A DNA stretch of 64,000 nt from Orobanche coerulescens. Lineage: Eukaryota; Streptophyta; Magnoliopsida; Lamiales; Orobanchaceae. Of the stretch, positions 8,156 to 20,340 are shown in pieces. The stretch is from positions 45,747,501 through 45,811,500 of the forward strand of contig CM065803.1 in NCBI GenBank assembly GCA_033398695.1, written 5' to 3'. Position 1 is the first letter of the stretch; each line of letters opens with the position of its first letter. The notes under the pieces were generated by a model. That model ran no database searches, was not told where the DNA came from, and saw only the letters and a program-made list of their open reading frames with translations. The position numbers and the translations under genes were made by a program.

Positions 8156-10459
8156 CGTGCAATGCATATATACAAACCTGCATTTGAGGATGATGATTGG
8201 ACACTGATGCTAATCATATCTGAAGAGATAAACGAAGATCTCCGAGGCTTTATAGAATTGTTGCCTCCTTTAGCTGGGGTTATTTTTTTTTTTAACAATG
8301 AGATAACGATCCTTTGCAAGATTTCTTATGATTCATCTACCCCCTCCAAGGCCATGAGTCGGATTTCCAGTAGGGAGTAACCATAAAAAAACTTTTGCAC
8401 ATCCTTAGAAGAGTCGAAAACATCATTCTGCTCCAAAACCTAAGCTGTTATGAATCTCTACAAAGCCTGTGAATTGACGCTTGATCTTCGAATACCCAAT
8501 GTTCAACTCGAGTTACCCGATAGTGGTACATAAAAAAATTTCAATAAAAAGAAAAATCTCAATAATTTTTTTTTATCTCAATGGATCTAGAGAGATGTAC
8601 ACACATATTTCACATATTCATCTGCACAAAGTACTATGTAGAGGCCTGATTATTCTAACATTCACACATCATAACAAAGAAAGTTCATTGCTTGAATCAG
8701 AAATCATATTCCCAACTTAATCAAGTAGGGGCGGAAAAAGAAAAACAATTGAAGGGGAAAAAAAAAATGGAAACCAAATAGAGTGCTTGGAAGGAGTTCA
8801 GGTTGTAAGGATGTAGTAATAATACAAACATGAAAACTACATGAAAACTTTCAAATAAGAAATATTAATTACAAGTAAGTCCCTTACTACTACAATGCCG
8901 GCTCTAAACCTAAAAATCGAACAACCACTAAAGTCTTGGCGGAACACCAATTAGCAGCCTGCAATTCTTCATACAGCTGCGAGAAGAAGGAAAAAAGTGA
9001 GAAAAGTTTAGAAATATGAAAGCTAGAAAAATACAAAAATGAAATCACAATAATTATGATATATGGAGTGTTGGCAAACAGTTGAAAAATTTAATTAACA
9101 TAAAAATAGATGTTGTACAACTTATACCCTTCTATATTTATTATAGGTCCGTTGATGAAGAAACTCTTCTGGGAATTATGTGGTCGGTTGATTTTTATGG
9201 TATTTTCAGAAGATTTCCTAGGCGCTGCAAGGTGAATGAGAGGGTGAGATAAATCTGATAATGAGATTTCACGGTAAAAATTAGTCATCAAAATTAAATT
9301 AGCATATAAAAACGAGCATTTTGCACAAAAAGACTGTTGAATCATTAGCATATAAAAAGTTTAAGGTGGCCTCATAAAACTCTAGAATCAGTCTCCGAAC
9401 CTATAACTTAATTTCAATAAATATTTGAAAAAACACAAGTATAAGCCTAATTGTAAATTTGTAATGAGAAAAAACTGATAGTGAGATTTCTTGCCAAATT
9501 GTAAAATTCTAAAAAGGCATAAAGAAGAAAAAGTATAGAAGATAAAGGAAAGGTTGACGTTGGAAAGGGAAAAAAGAACACAATAGAGAAACGAATGTTG
9601 TGTAGAAAGTGGTGGAATGGTAGAAGCAGCTTATTCAGCGCGATTTTAGGGAATTAGTATGGGCGGAAAACCAAATCAAAAAGCAAAAATTAAATTAAAA
9701 ACACAATTAAAATGATTCAATAAATAGAGAAAAACTCTCGTGTTATATATGATAATTTACTCATTTATTTATATACATATCTTGTACCTTTTAAAATTAA
9801 AAATAACATGTTCGAATTGCTTGCGCTTTGCGCTACGCTTAACGCTACACAATATCGTGAGGAAAACGGTACAACACTACGCAATGTGTTTAAAACACTG
9901 GTATATAGTAAATAATAAAGTTCATATGCAAGTTACACTTGTTGCATCCTTGATACTGCCACAACCTCTGCCAAACGACATAATGAGCTATCATGAGAGC
10001 CAAGCAAGTTATGAGCAGAGAATGTTGTATCAATCCAAGCAACTGCATAATGTGAAAGGGAAACATTAGAAGCAATAGAAAGATTAAAACAACCCATGCT
10101 TTATTGATCGGCGTGTTCACTCAGAAAAATAATATAAGTTGTATTGTTTATCTAATGAAGGAAGCTGAAAAAACTAAAACGGACAGAATATCTTAAAAAA
10201 TCAAAAAGTGTACAAACAAATGCGCACAGTTAGAATAATAATGAAATGAAATGTGAAACAAATACCTTTTATAGACCGATAATGAGAACTATGTACATCA
10301 CGAATCAGAATGCTCATCCTAACACCACATTTCCATCAAAACAAACAAAAAGACTGTTCTGTCATTAGCATGTGAAAACTTTAAGTTGCTCAAGACATCT
10401 AGAATCAGTGTTCGAATCTATAACATAATTTCAATCAATATTTGTAATTTTTTTCCATA
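8156..10459. other. AT-rich low-copy-looking DNA, weak exon candidates
   Basis: No recognised gene. On the minus strand several short open stretches lie between plausible splice signals: about 9939-10042 (acceptor TTATGCAG), 9128-9224 (acceptor CACCTTGCAG, donor GTATAAG), 8890-8976 and about 8222-8264 (acceptor TTTATCTCTTCAG, donor GTTTGT). They may be remnants of a host gene, but phases between them are not shown to agree. The tract at 9310-9430 is repeated imperfectly at 10348-10450. Confidence 0.3.
8890..8976 (-). other. Candidate terminal exon, unidentified host gene
   Basis: The minus strand has acceptor CTTCTTCTCGCAG followed by 28 open codons beginning LYEELQAANWCSAKT and two TAG stops. 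The residue composition looks protein-like, but the family is not recognised and upstream exons are unproven; alternative phases are possible. Confidence 0.3.
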
Positions 10460-10821
10460 GTTAACACCATCGGGTACACAGGCGGATTAGTGGCATGATG
10501 CTTTGAACTATTCCCCCACATCGTGCACCGAGACAATGGTGCTAACACTTGAACACCTCAACCTCATTAGTTCTCACATTTTGTGTCCTTTGTGGACCTT
10601 GGACACCTCTTTGGATTCATAAGTGTATGTCATGAAGCGGACCCCACTTCTCACTTATATAGGTGATTATTTACCGAGTATCTTGCCATACTCGACCTCC
10701 TCGAGGTCTTTAGGAATCATTAAAAGTCATAGACTTAACCTCACCACTAGGCAAGCTTTCAACACTCAATTGCTCTATATGGAATAAACTTAGATGAGTG
10801 TTTCATACGAACACTCATAGC

Positions 10822-11219
10822 TTAGTTTTCCCATTGAACCAAGTTCTTGGGATCTCCAGTCATCTTGGTTGGATTACCACTATGATAATTCTCAATTTTT
10901 GAATTTAAACTCATTCCCTCTGGCAATTTATTCATTTGATTATGGTTTAACCATTTGGTTAGCGGATCCGCTAGATTATCCAATGACCTCACATAGTCAA
11001 TAGAGATAATCCCACTTTTGATCAAATGTCTCACGGTATTATGGCGTCGACGAATATATCGAGACTTTCCATTATACACATTACTTCTTGCCCTACCAAT
11101 AGCAGGTTGGCTATCGCAGTGTATCATCACTGCAGGCACTGGCTTTGACCAACATGGAATATCTTCTAGAAAGTTTCTGAGCCACCCGGCTTCTTCACCA
11201 GCTTTGTCCAAAGCTATGA
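10822..11219 (-). pseudogene. pol: Copia A RNase H, C-terminal part
   Basis: Starts inside RNase H just after the CACTA insertion point. It reads ALDKAGEEAGWLRNFLEDI, then the conserved HCDSQPAIGRARSNVYNGKS, HIRRRH-like RYIRRRHNTVRHLI and VRSLDNLADPLTK, the usual end of copia pol. The stop follows WEN at 10822. The remainder of RNase H and RT is at 37531-38454, 26 kb away. Confidence 0.9.
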
Positions 11220-11640
11220 CACTATAAAAAATACAGTATTTACCGACGTCGTTTACCGACGCCAGTAAACGGCGTTGGTATTTTTGACATTTAACGACGC
11301 CGTTACCGAACCCCATGGACTTGGACGATCCCCGGCGGCTTTAGCGACGCCATATCGCGGGTGTCTTCCCGGAAAATTTGGCGACACCAGTACCGACGAC
11401 TTTCGGCATCAGAAATTTGTCGACGGCGCCTTTGCCGTCGTTAAATGTCATGATTATTTTACACAATTATGTGACTCACCTGAATTAACGACGTCATCCA
11501 CGCTGTCGGTATTTGTCAAATTTAACAACGCCTTTACCGATGCCAAGCAATCTGTCAAATTTAACAAGGCCATTACCGATGGCCCGTTGGCGTCGGTAAA
11601 TTTGAATACATACTTTGCACTCTGCGTGTTCTAATTTACT
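11220..11640 (+). repeat. CACTA left TIR and subterminal repeats
   Basis: Begins with the TIR followed by many copies of TACCGACG, ACGACGCC and GGCGTCGGTA in both orientations. In this superfamily such repeats bind the TNPA-type protein. The TIR interior TTTACCGACG is shared with the right end. Confidence 0.85.
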
Positions 11641-13688
11641 CCTGAAAAGTGCCTCTCTCCCCGGCGACCTAAAATCCCCCAAATCTATCTGCTGCCGTCG
11701 ATCGGAGCAAGATTCTACTCGGCATCCATCTGGGTGAGTCTCTCTCTCTCTATTTTCTTGCTACCACTCAGAAGAAAATGGTTTTATGTAATCTTGTTGG
11801 TGATTTATGACTTTGTCTTTCTAGATTTGTGACTTCACTGAAAGTTTCCGGTCGTACAACTCTTCTTCCTTAGCAGGGACATCGAGCTGCTATGCCCCAG
11901 GTGCAATTGTTTTTTCCTTTCTCAATTTTATCATTTCTGTGCGGTTCTATAATTTTTGAGGTGTATGCTAACTTCAACAGAATATAGATCAGGAGGAAGA
12001 AACGAAAAAATTCCTCATCTACAACCAATTTAGAAGCATATTTGCATTCATGACTCATGAAGTATGAACATATGACTACAGTATGTTTGCTAATTAATCA
12101 AACGTGGTATTTAATTATTAAATTTAATATTATGCAAGCCCAATTCTTCTGTAATAAGTTGAAGTAGTACTTGGACAAGCTCTCTAACCCTTGATTCCCA
12201 GTCAACATAGAGGCAAAAATTTTCGGAGAACATAGACGCATATATTAACAGCGAATGAACCAACATATACTCAAATACAAGAAGAAATAACAGTTTTCTA
12301 AAAGGATATCCATACTGATCCACAATTTATCAGTTTTCTGCTTTCTTATCCGAGACTATTTCCACTTTGGTATCTGGAATACAAATAGCAAACTCTTCCT
12401 TTCACAATTATTATAAGTTATAACCACACAAAATGTGGATATTCTTCAGACTACATTGAATTCTTCTGAATTACCACATCATATCCATGGCATGATTCAC
12501 AATTTCATGTATACCTCGCATTTCGCCAGTGATCTATTTTATTAGCCATGTGGTACCATTTTTCACCCCTACTCTTATACCTCGGATTTCTCCAGTTTCA
12601 TGTATCCAGATTACATATTCCATAGAAGAGTATTACATTGCTAGATTAACTGATATTGAGCTAGCACCACCAAAAATACTACTATGTTCATAAAATAGTT
12701 CTTAAATTAGAATATCTGCTTATAATATTTTAATTGAGTTAGAAAAATAGTGGATAAAGTGACATACTAGTCGCAAATTCTTGAGATTTTTAGGCAACTA
12801 AGTTCTATCTATAGAGTAGGTAATAGAGCATAAGTTCTTTTACCAGTTGCCCGTGAAGTGACATTGAGATTGATAGGAAAGCAAAAAATCGGGGCAGTCA
12901 TGGTAACTAAGAAAGTGAAAATGCTAAAAGAAAATGATTCCAATGAGATTTTATATTTCTCTAGAGCAGCAAAAGAAAGTATTAGTTAAACCTATTCTGA
13001 AACCAAATAATTAGACGTAGAAGGCAATATCATTCTGGAATTTAGTGTCAACTTGCGAAGATCAAGATTTACTAATCAAGTGCTAGGAAAGAATTTTTTT
13101 TATCATGTAGGATAAGTTGGAAACTACATATGATTTGCAAAAAAAATCACGCTCCTACCTTAATATAACAAGTTCACAAAATTATGGGAACAGAGATAGC
13201 AAATGCGAACGTCTATGAATATTCTCCTCGGAGATACCCTCCTTCAAGTTATGATGCAAAGGAAGAAATGATGCTGTTTCTGGATGAATACTAAGGCGGG
13301 CAAGCTCTTGAAGTACAAATATGACCCCATCTACTCTTTCTTGACGCAAGGAACAATCACCTGACCATGAAATGAGTGATTCAGACAACATTCAATTGAA
13401 TTAGAAAATATAAACAAATAAGTCGCTCGATACAAACCCAAGTCATTTTCATCTGTCAAGAATGTCCTTAATATATAGTCACATCTGGAAATAAGTGTAA
13501 AGATTAAAATTTCATTTTTGGATGTAAATTGAAATGATGAATCTTTCATCAGCTTATATGTCCCTATCATAAGCAAAATATCATTATTTCACTCAGAGAT
13601 TTACTCATATATTATGTATATGTACATGAATAGCTATACTCATATGTTATCTTTTTTTTTTTTTGATTATTTTGTTACAATTTTTAGA
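11641..13688 (+). promoter_or_regulatory. CACTA leader and probable first intron
   Basis: No coding sequence. CATCTGGGTGAGTC near 11727-11740 gives a plausible donor and TACAATTTTTAG just before the ATG at 13689 a plausible acceptor, so most of this AT-rich 2 kb may be a 5'-UTR intron of the transposase gene. Splicing is inferred. Confidence 0.45.
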
Positions 13689-14059
13689 ATGGGTGACAAC
13701 CGTGACTGGATGTATCGCCGGAAACTTGATGGTTCTTGGAATCCTGCATTTCTCTCTGGACTTAACAACTTTATCGAGTATGCAAGTAGTCAGCCGCACT
13801 GCATGTCGGGTGACCAAATAAGATGTCCATGTAAAAAATGTGATAATATACAGTTTCATGATACAGAAAAAGTTAAGTATCACATTGGGAAATTTGGGTT
13901 CATTAGGGAGTATAAAACTTGGATTTTTCACGGAGAAATTGAAATGGATGAGGGATGTGAAGATATGGATGAAGATGTGAATATGGATACCGAGTCGGGA
14001 TCCAATTCGTATCGTACGATGGTCATGGAGCATGTCGGGCTACAATTTAATGTTGAGAA

Positions 14060-14567
14060 TAGGGGTGTGCATTCGGATCAATCCGATCCGATCCGATCCA
14101 AATTCGGATTGATCCAAAATTTTGGATCACCTTTTGCTCAATCCGAAATCCAAACCGGATCAATCCGAATCCGGATCGGATCGGGTCGAATTTAATCCAA
14201 AAAATCCGAAAATTTTAAAAACTAATAAAAATAATAAAAATCATAATCCAAAAATAATAAAAAATTCTTTTTTATATATATTTTGGATGGACCGGATTAA
14301 TCCGAAAATCCGCAGTTAATCCGATCCGATCCGAAGTTTTTTCTGGCGTTTTACCTAAAAATAATAAAAAAAATCTTTTTTTATATATTTTGGATCGATC
14401 GGATTAATCCAAAAATTTGCGGATTTAATCCGATCCGATCCGAAATTTTCGGATCTATAAAATTCGAATCCAAAATCCGATCCGAAGACATCGGATCGGA
14501 CTGGTTCGGATGGAATTTTCAGATTTTCGGTTCGATTTTCCGGATTCAGTTTTTCTGCACACCCCTA
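14060..14567. mobile_element. hAT MITE in the CACTA transposase gene
   Basis: 508 bp with perfect TAGGGGTGTGCA terminal inverted repeats and an exact 8-bp TSD GTTGAGAA (14052-14059 and 14568-14575). The interior is dense in GGATCGGAT/ATCCGATCC motifs and non-coding. TAGGGGTGTGCA ends are characteristic of plant hAT MITEs. Excision of the element with one TSD copy would leave the surrounding frame open. Confidence 0.93.
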
Positions 14568-16701
14568 GTTGAGAATGTGGAAGAACAACCAAATCCTGAA
14601 GCAAAACGAATATATGACATGTTGAATGCTGGAGAGAAAGAGTTGTGGCCTGGTTGTGCTAATTACTCCCAATTGTTTTATATGACTCGTTTCATGAGTT
14701 TGAAAGCATTGAACCACTTATTAGAAAAGTGTTTTAATCAGTTTGCAGATTTCATGAAAGACAGTCATCCAAAGGGAATCTATTTCCCGATAACTTCTAT
14801 AGTACAAAGAAATTATTGCGTGGGTTGGGATTACCTGTATAGAAGATTGATTGTTGTCCAAACAGCTGCATGCTTTATTGGGACCATTACAAAGACAATA
14901 AGAGTTGTATATTCTGCAGTACATCATGCTACAAAGATATGTGTCGTGCCTCAGGAAGCCGTAGGAGGAAAAAAGTGGCTGCCATGAAGATGTAGTACTT
15001 TCCTCTTATTCCCCGATTGCAAAGGTTATACATGTCAAATGCTACCGCGGCAAATATGAGGTGGCATGCTTCATGTTCTGGTTCAAATGATGGAATTATG
15101 CATCATCCTGCAGACTCTCCAGCATGGAAGCACCTTGACACTATTTATCGAGATTTTGCTGTGGAGGCTGGAACTGTGAGATTAGGTCTTTCGACTGATG
15201 GTTTTGCACCTTTTGCACAATCAAGGCAACAATATTCATCGTGTCCAGTTATAGTCACACCCTATAACTTACTACCTTGGCTCTGTATGAAGGAACAATT
15301 CATGTTCCTAACAATCTTAGTACCAGGGCCACACAATCCTAAGATGCAATTGGATGTGTTTTTTCAGCCGCTCATAAAGGAGTTGGTGAACTTGTGGGAA
15401 GAGGGTGTTCCAACATTTGACATCTCATTGAAGCAAAATTTTCAAATGCGAGCAGTGTTGTTGTGGACTATTAGTGATTTTCTAGCGTATTCAATATTGT
15501 CTGGATGGAGTAGTGCTGGAAGATTGGCATGCCTCATTGCATGGATGAGACTGAAGCTTTTACTCTTCCTAAGAGTGGTGAGCAAACATGGTTTGATTGT
15601 AGTCGGAAATTCTTGGAGCTGGATCACATGTTTAGGAGGAACCGATGAGCATTTAGAAAGAATATGACATGTGAAGTACCTACACCTGAAAAAAGGTCGG
15701 GCGTTGAGATATTGAATCAAATAGAGGCACTGGGTCTTGTGAAAGTGGCAGAGGACTACAATGACACAAACAAAGAGATCCCAAAAGAAGCATCTTTTGG
15801 GATCTCCCATATTGGAAAGAACTTCTGATTCGTCACAATTTGGATGTCATGCACATTGAGAAAAATGTGTTTGACAATGTGTTCAACACTGTGCTTAATG
15901 TACCGGGAAAGACCAAGGATACCACCAAGTCTAGAAACGAGTTGCAATTGCTCTGCATCAGACCTGAATTGAAGAAAAATGAGACGATAGGAAAGTATCC
16001 GAAAGCTTGTTACTCACTCGACATAGATGAAAAGAGAGTACTATGTGAGTGGATATCTCGTCTTAAATTTCCTGATGGCTACATGTCCAATATTAGCAGA
16101 TGCATGGATAAGAAAGAACTAAAGATGAGAGGGGTGAAAAGTCATTACTGTCATGTGTTCATGCAATGCTTGTTACCTGTTGCGTTTCGTGAACTTCTTC
16201 CTCAAGCTGTTTGTAAGGCAATTACAGAGTTGAGTATCTTCTTTAAAGACTTGACATCCCGGACAATAAAAATAGAGGACATGTGTAGACTTCATGAAAC
16301 AGTTCCGGTTACTTTGTGCAAACATGAGCGTATCTTTCCACATAGCTTCTTTGATTCAATGAAGCATCTTGTTATCCATCTGGGTTGATGAATCCCACAG
16401 TACTGGTCCAGTACAATATCGATGGATGTATCCATTTGAGAGGTATATGAAGACATTGAAAGATTTTGTAAAGAACAAAGCCAAAGTTGAAGGATCCATG
16501 ACCAATGTCTACTTAATGAAAGATGCATCAACATTTAGCTCATACTACTTTGAAGATTGGGTGACTACGAAGATTAGAAGTGTGCCTCGAAGTGATGAGG
16601 GGGGAGCCGATGAAAATGATGATCCGAATATGCTCTCAATTTGGATGGCCGCCCTTTTGGTAAAATGCCTTCACGATATTTTGATGCCAAAGAGTATAAT
16701 G

Positions 16702-16703
<2 letters not shown>

Positions 16704-16789
<86 letters not shown>
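16704..16789. repeat. (CA)n(TA)n microsatellite
   Basis: About 18 CA repeats pass directly into about 24 TA repeats, inside the decayed transposase gene. Confidence 0.97.
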
Positions 16790-16790
<1 letters not shown>

Positions 16791-17761
16791 CCAATTCTGC
16801 CGAGGTTTCAGAGACATATTTGACGTGAGTACCCTCGTGATATTTTATTTAATGAAGAATATATTCATTCATTAAATATATATTAACTCGTGTATTTTTT
16901 GAATATTGTTTGAAGATCAAATTCGAGCAACTAATACAAAGATAACCGAAAGTGACTTACAAACAAGAGTTGAAAAGGAGTTTGCAAGTTGGTTCAAAAC
17001 ATATGTAAGTGTGGGGTATCATATCAAATTATTTATAGACTAATTTCATATGTAGAAAGTTACATAACTAGCATACTTAATTATTGTCATATGTTAATGA
17101 TCCTTCAAGTAATGCAAGCCAATGCATTAAGGACCTTGCCAAAGGGCCATTGTATGAGGTTCAAATTTATTCTGGGTGTTTAGTTAATGGATACAGGTTC
17201 CACACGGTTGACCATGGGTCAAATAAAAGTACTATGAATAGTGGTGTCTGCATAAAGGGCGAGGTTTATAATAGTGATGAACAAGATTTTTACGGACGAT
17301 TAATGGAGGTGTGTGTGGTAGAGTATAATGGTGAACCCACTAAAATAATTGTGTTATTCAAGTGTGAGTGGTTTGACTTATCACCTCTAGGGACTTCGGT
17401 TAATACAGATTTCAATTTGGTTTCAGTAAACCACACCCATAAATACAAGAAGTACGTACCTTTTGTGTTAGCAAATCAAGCTACTTAAGTGTATTATGCT
17501 TCCTATCCTAGTATGAATCAAGCTAAGAAGGATTGGTGGGGAGTGTGCAAGGTCACACCTAGATCTAGAGTTGAAGTAGCTTGTGAACCATCCACCTCGT
17601 CATTACATCAACTGTTTCAAGAGGATGCCGCAGTCATGAGGACTAGAGGTAGTCAAGCTACTGTAGATGATGAGATATCAATATCGCATCCACGAGGTGG
17701 AGTTATTGATATTAATGATGTGGATGAGGCATCAGATGATGGATATAATAACGTCAGATGA

Positions 17762-18339
17762 GGAAGATAGTAATGATGATGATGATTTTGATCATATGTT
17801 ATAGTCTTTACGATCATGTCAATATTATGATTTTCAAGCTAATGAATATTCTGTTTTAGATTGTTATATGAAGCGCACTTGAAAATGTGATTTAGATTGT
17901 GGACGGTTTGGTTTATTCTTCCTCTTCTTTCGATCTTTATTTATACAATGTTGCCTTGATGATTTTATGTAGATTGTTATTTTATGTATTGTCGAAATGT
18001 GTGTTGTGTACATGTTGATTTTTTCTTAACTTGTACTCTACTCATTTGCTTTGTTTGTAACACTAAAGATTCCAAAGATTCACCTAGTCTGTAACACTAA
18101 AGAATGTTGATTACACTAACCATTTAGACTACAGTTCATATTGTTTTACTCTATGATGATGTTAACATTGTTATGGTGGTCTTCGACATTGTATAAAGCA
18201 TTTAATATTGCAGACAGTGCTTAGAGAAACTTCGTTGTGGTGCTCATCTTCATTTAAGGTTTAGTTTATATAATTGGTCGATGCTTAACTATTGTGAATT
18301 GTTGCACATTTTAATTACAACCATCTTTTTTTTCCTCAG
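17762..18339 (+). other. Intergenic region between the CACTA genes
   Basis: AT-rich, no gene seen. It ends with a pyrimidine tract and TTCCTCAG, a plausible splice acceptor before the second gene. Confidence 0.5.
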
Positions 18340-19751
18340 ATGTTCTCGATGAGGAGAGGTGGTGGCGGGCGCCGCAGTAGCACGGGCTCCTTACGAGCAG
18401 CTCCCGGACACTCTTCACCTGCTACGGACTCCCCACGAGAAGGTCCTGTTAGGTCTTCGTCTGCTTTACCTGAGACTCCGCCGATTGTTCTACTCCAAGA
18501 CAGGGCAGACGAGGAGACTAGTGCACACATTTCGGAAGATGAGGATCAAGAGGTGACAGCTTCTGAGGCAGCCTCAAGTGTTGTTTCCTGTAGAAAGATT
18601 GCTCTTGAAAGAGATACTAAAACCGGGTTAGTTATTTACTGTTTAATCATCAATTGTTTTTATTACAGCGAGTGTTCAAATTATTTAATCAGTTGATGAC
18701 AATACTTAGAGGTCATATAAAATATATTTCTAGGACTAAATTTATTGGGGAATTGTATTTACTGTCATCAAAATGCTTAAACAGTAAATATATCAATTGA
18801 TGAATTATTTTTAACTAGCAGGTGTTTGTTTACTGTCATCAAATTAAATGCTTAAAGATGTTGATTATGTTATAACTAAGTATTGTGATGATCTAAATGA
18901 TTAATTTAGTTTTGGTTACAGAGAGATAGTGATTCATCCCCAGATTTCCAGGGTGTGCACGAGGAGTTTTAAAAGAGTTCCCAATCCGACAGGCTTCAAC
19001 TAGAAAGATACTCCTAGTAGCGTAAAGGCCCAGTACTATACCTTCTTTAAGGTAATTTATAATCATTATGTAAATTAATTATATTCAATTGTGTTAAGTT
19101 AGTTTTATTAACTTGATGTGCAATATGTCATAGAAATTTTTCACGTGGCCTGTTGAGTGGGAACAAGAAGTCTATGATCTTTGGGAGTCTCGTGCATGGG
19201 TTAGGTTCAGCAATTTCCTAAGTGATACAAAAAAGAAAAGGGATCAAGGGAGGCCGAAACACATCCCTACTGATTGGTGGGAAGGTTTGTGTGCTTACTG
19301 GGATACTCCCAAGGTGAGAGATGTATCTACGAGGGTGAGTGGCAACCGAATGGTTGAAGTGGATGGCCCTGGTACCAGGATAAGCAAACACAGTGGAGGC
19401 TCTAAGTCTGTTAGCGTACTTGCTCGAGAGTTGGTTAGTAATTATCTAATTATTTTTGCTTGTATATGTAAGTGTGCATCGTAATAATTTCGAAGTTTTT
19501 TTAATAAATAGGTAACGAAGAACAATCTTCTATTAGAGAAGTGTGTTTATGCCTCTTTTCGGGCTATCCATATGAAAAAAGATGGAAGTTTTACGATACA
19601 GAAGGATGCGGATATTGATGTAAGTATATATACATTCGATTCATATAAAGTATTTTGGAATACATTCGATTCACACTTGTTGTTTTGATTGTCATGGAAA
19701 CAGTGTACATAACAGCAACTATTTTTTGCCTATATATACTATTTTTTCTGC

Positions 19752-19784
<33 letters not shown>

Positions 19785-19785
19785 T
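19752..19785. repeat. (TA)n(TG)n microsatellite
   Basis: A run of TA repeats passing into TG repeats, in a probable intron of the second CACTA gene. Confidence 0.9.
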
Positions 19786-20169
19786 TTCACCAACATTACT
19801 GGTCTTTTTTTTATAGTGCAACTATATATTGACCAAATTTGTGTACATAACAGCATGGACAGGTCTTTTTTTCTGTCCAGTTTCCTGTCCTACATAATAG
19901 TTTCTGAACTTTACCAAGTTGAGTGGAATGTTAACATATACTGCATCTAGGCTGAGCTATAGTCTTGCTAGCATGTTTTCTGGAGTTAAATGTGACTTTA
20001 TGGCATCGGTATGTAGCCTGAACAGCTTTAACTTAGACCACCTTCCCACTGTGCGGTTGCTGACTTTTAAATCCTTTGCAACTGCTCTCATATTCCTCTT
20101 TTTTTTAAAGCAACACCTTTTAGAACTTTATTATCAAACTGGCGATCTTTGGTCTCATTAACCTAACTT

Positions 20170-20340
20170 TCTGATGGTATAGATGAACCGGGAGCACTAA
20201 TGAAAATTTGTTCTTTTGCTTCTGACCCCAAATGTTGCTAACTGTTCGCCTGCTCAGCCCACATTTTGGGGCAGCTTCTTTGAATGATCCACGATGTAGT
20301 TTTCCTCCATTATTCTCACTGTGGTGTATAATAACTAAAG
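20170..20340 (-). pseudogene. Possible mariner-like transposase N-terminal fragment
   Basis: The minus strand reads NGGKLHRGSFKEAAPKCGLS followed by RRTVSNIWGQKQK, resembling the helix-turn-helix start of plant mariner-like transposases (N-GKL-RG--KE-A---G-S-RTV--IW). No catalytic DDD domain or clear terminal repeats are visible, so only a relic is claimed. It lies in an apparent intron of the second CACTA gene. Confidence 0.45.

Larger units (their letters stand above)
13689..17761 (+). pseudogene. CACTA transposase (TNPD/TNP2-like), decayed
   Basis: The catalytic transposase that cuts the CACTA ends in the nucleus. The start MGDNRDWMYRRK follows an acceptor-like TTTTTAG. Domains in order: transposase-associated N-terminal domain with CPCKKCDN (13689-14059), then after a MITE insertion PNPEAKRIYDML and FYMTRFMSLKALNH (14576-14840), the Transposase_21 core with LSTDGFAPF (about 15180-15215) and VFFQPLIKELVNLWEEGV, the DUF4218 region with DVMHIEKNVFDNV (about 15840-16600, including QYRWMYPFERYMKTLK), and DUF4216 with YRFHTVDHGS and IIVLFKCEWFD (17084-17400). 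Frames change near 14840, 15530, 15830 and 16380, and a CA/TA microsatellite interrupts it at 16704. Some breaks could be introns, but the shifts within Transposase_21 make it a pseudogene. Confidence 0.88.

Noticed and set aside
9740..10069. 109-residue plus-strand frame
   Set aside because: No motif, AT-biased composition, and it overlaps a better-supported minus-strand exon candidate.
16369..16875. A frame running through HTHTHT and IYIYIY stretches
   Set aside because: The repeats are translation of the CA/TA microsatellite; only the first half (DUF4218-like) is real coding relic.
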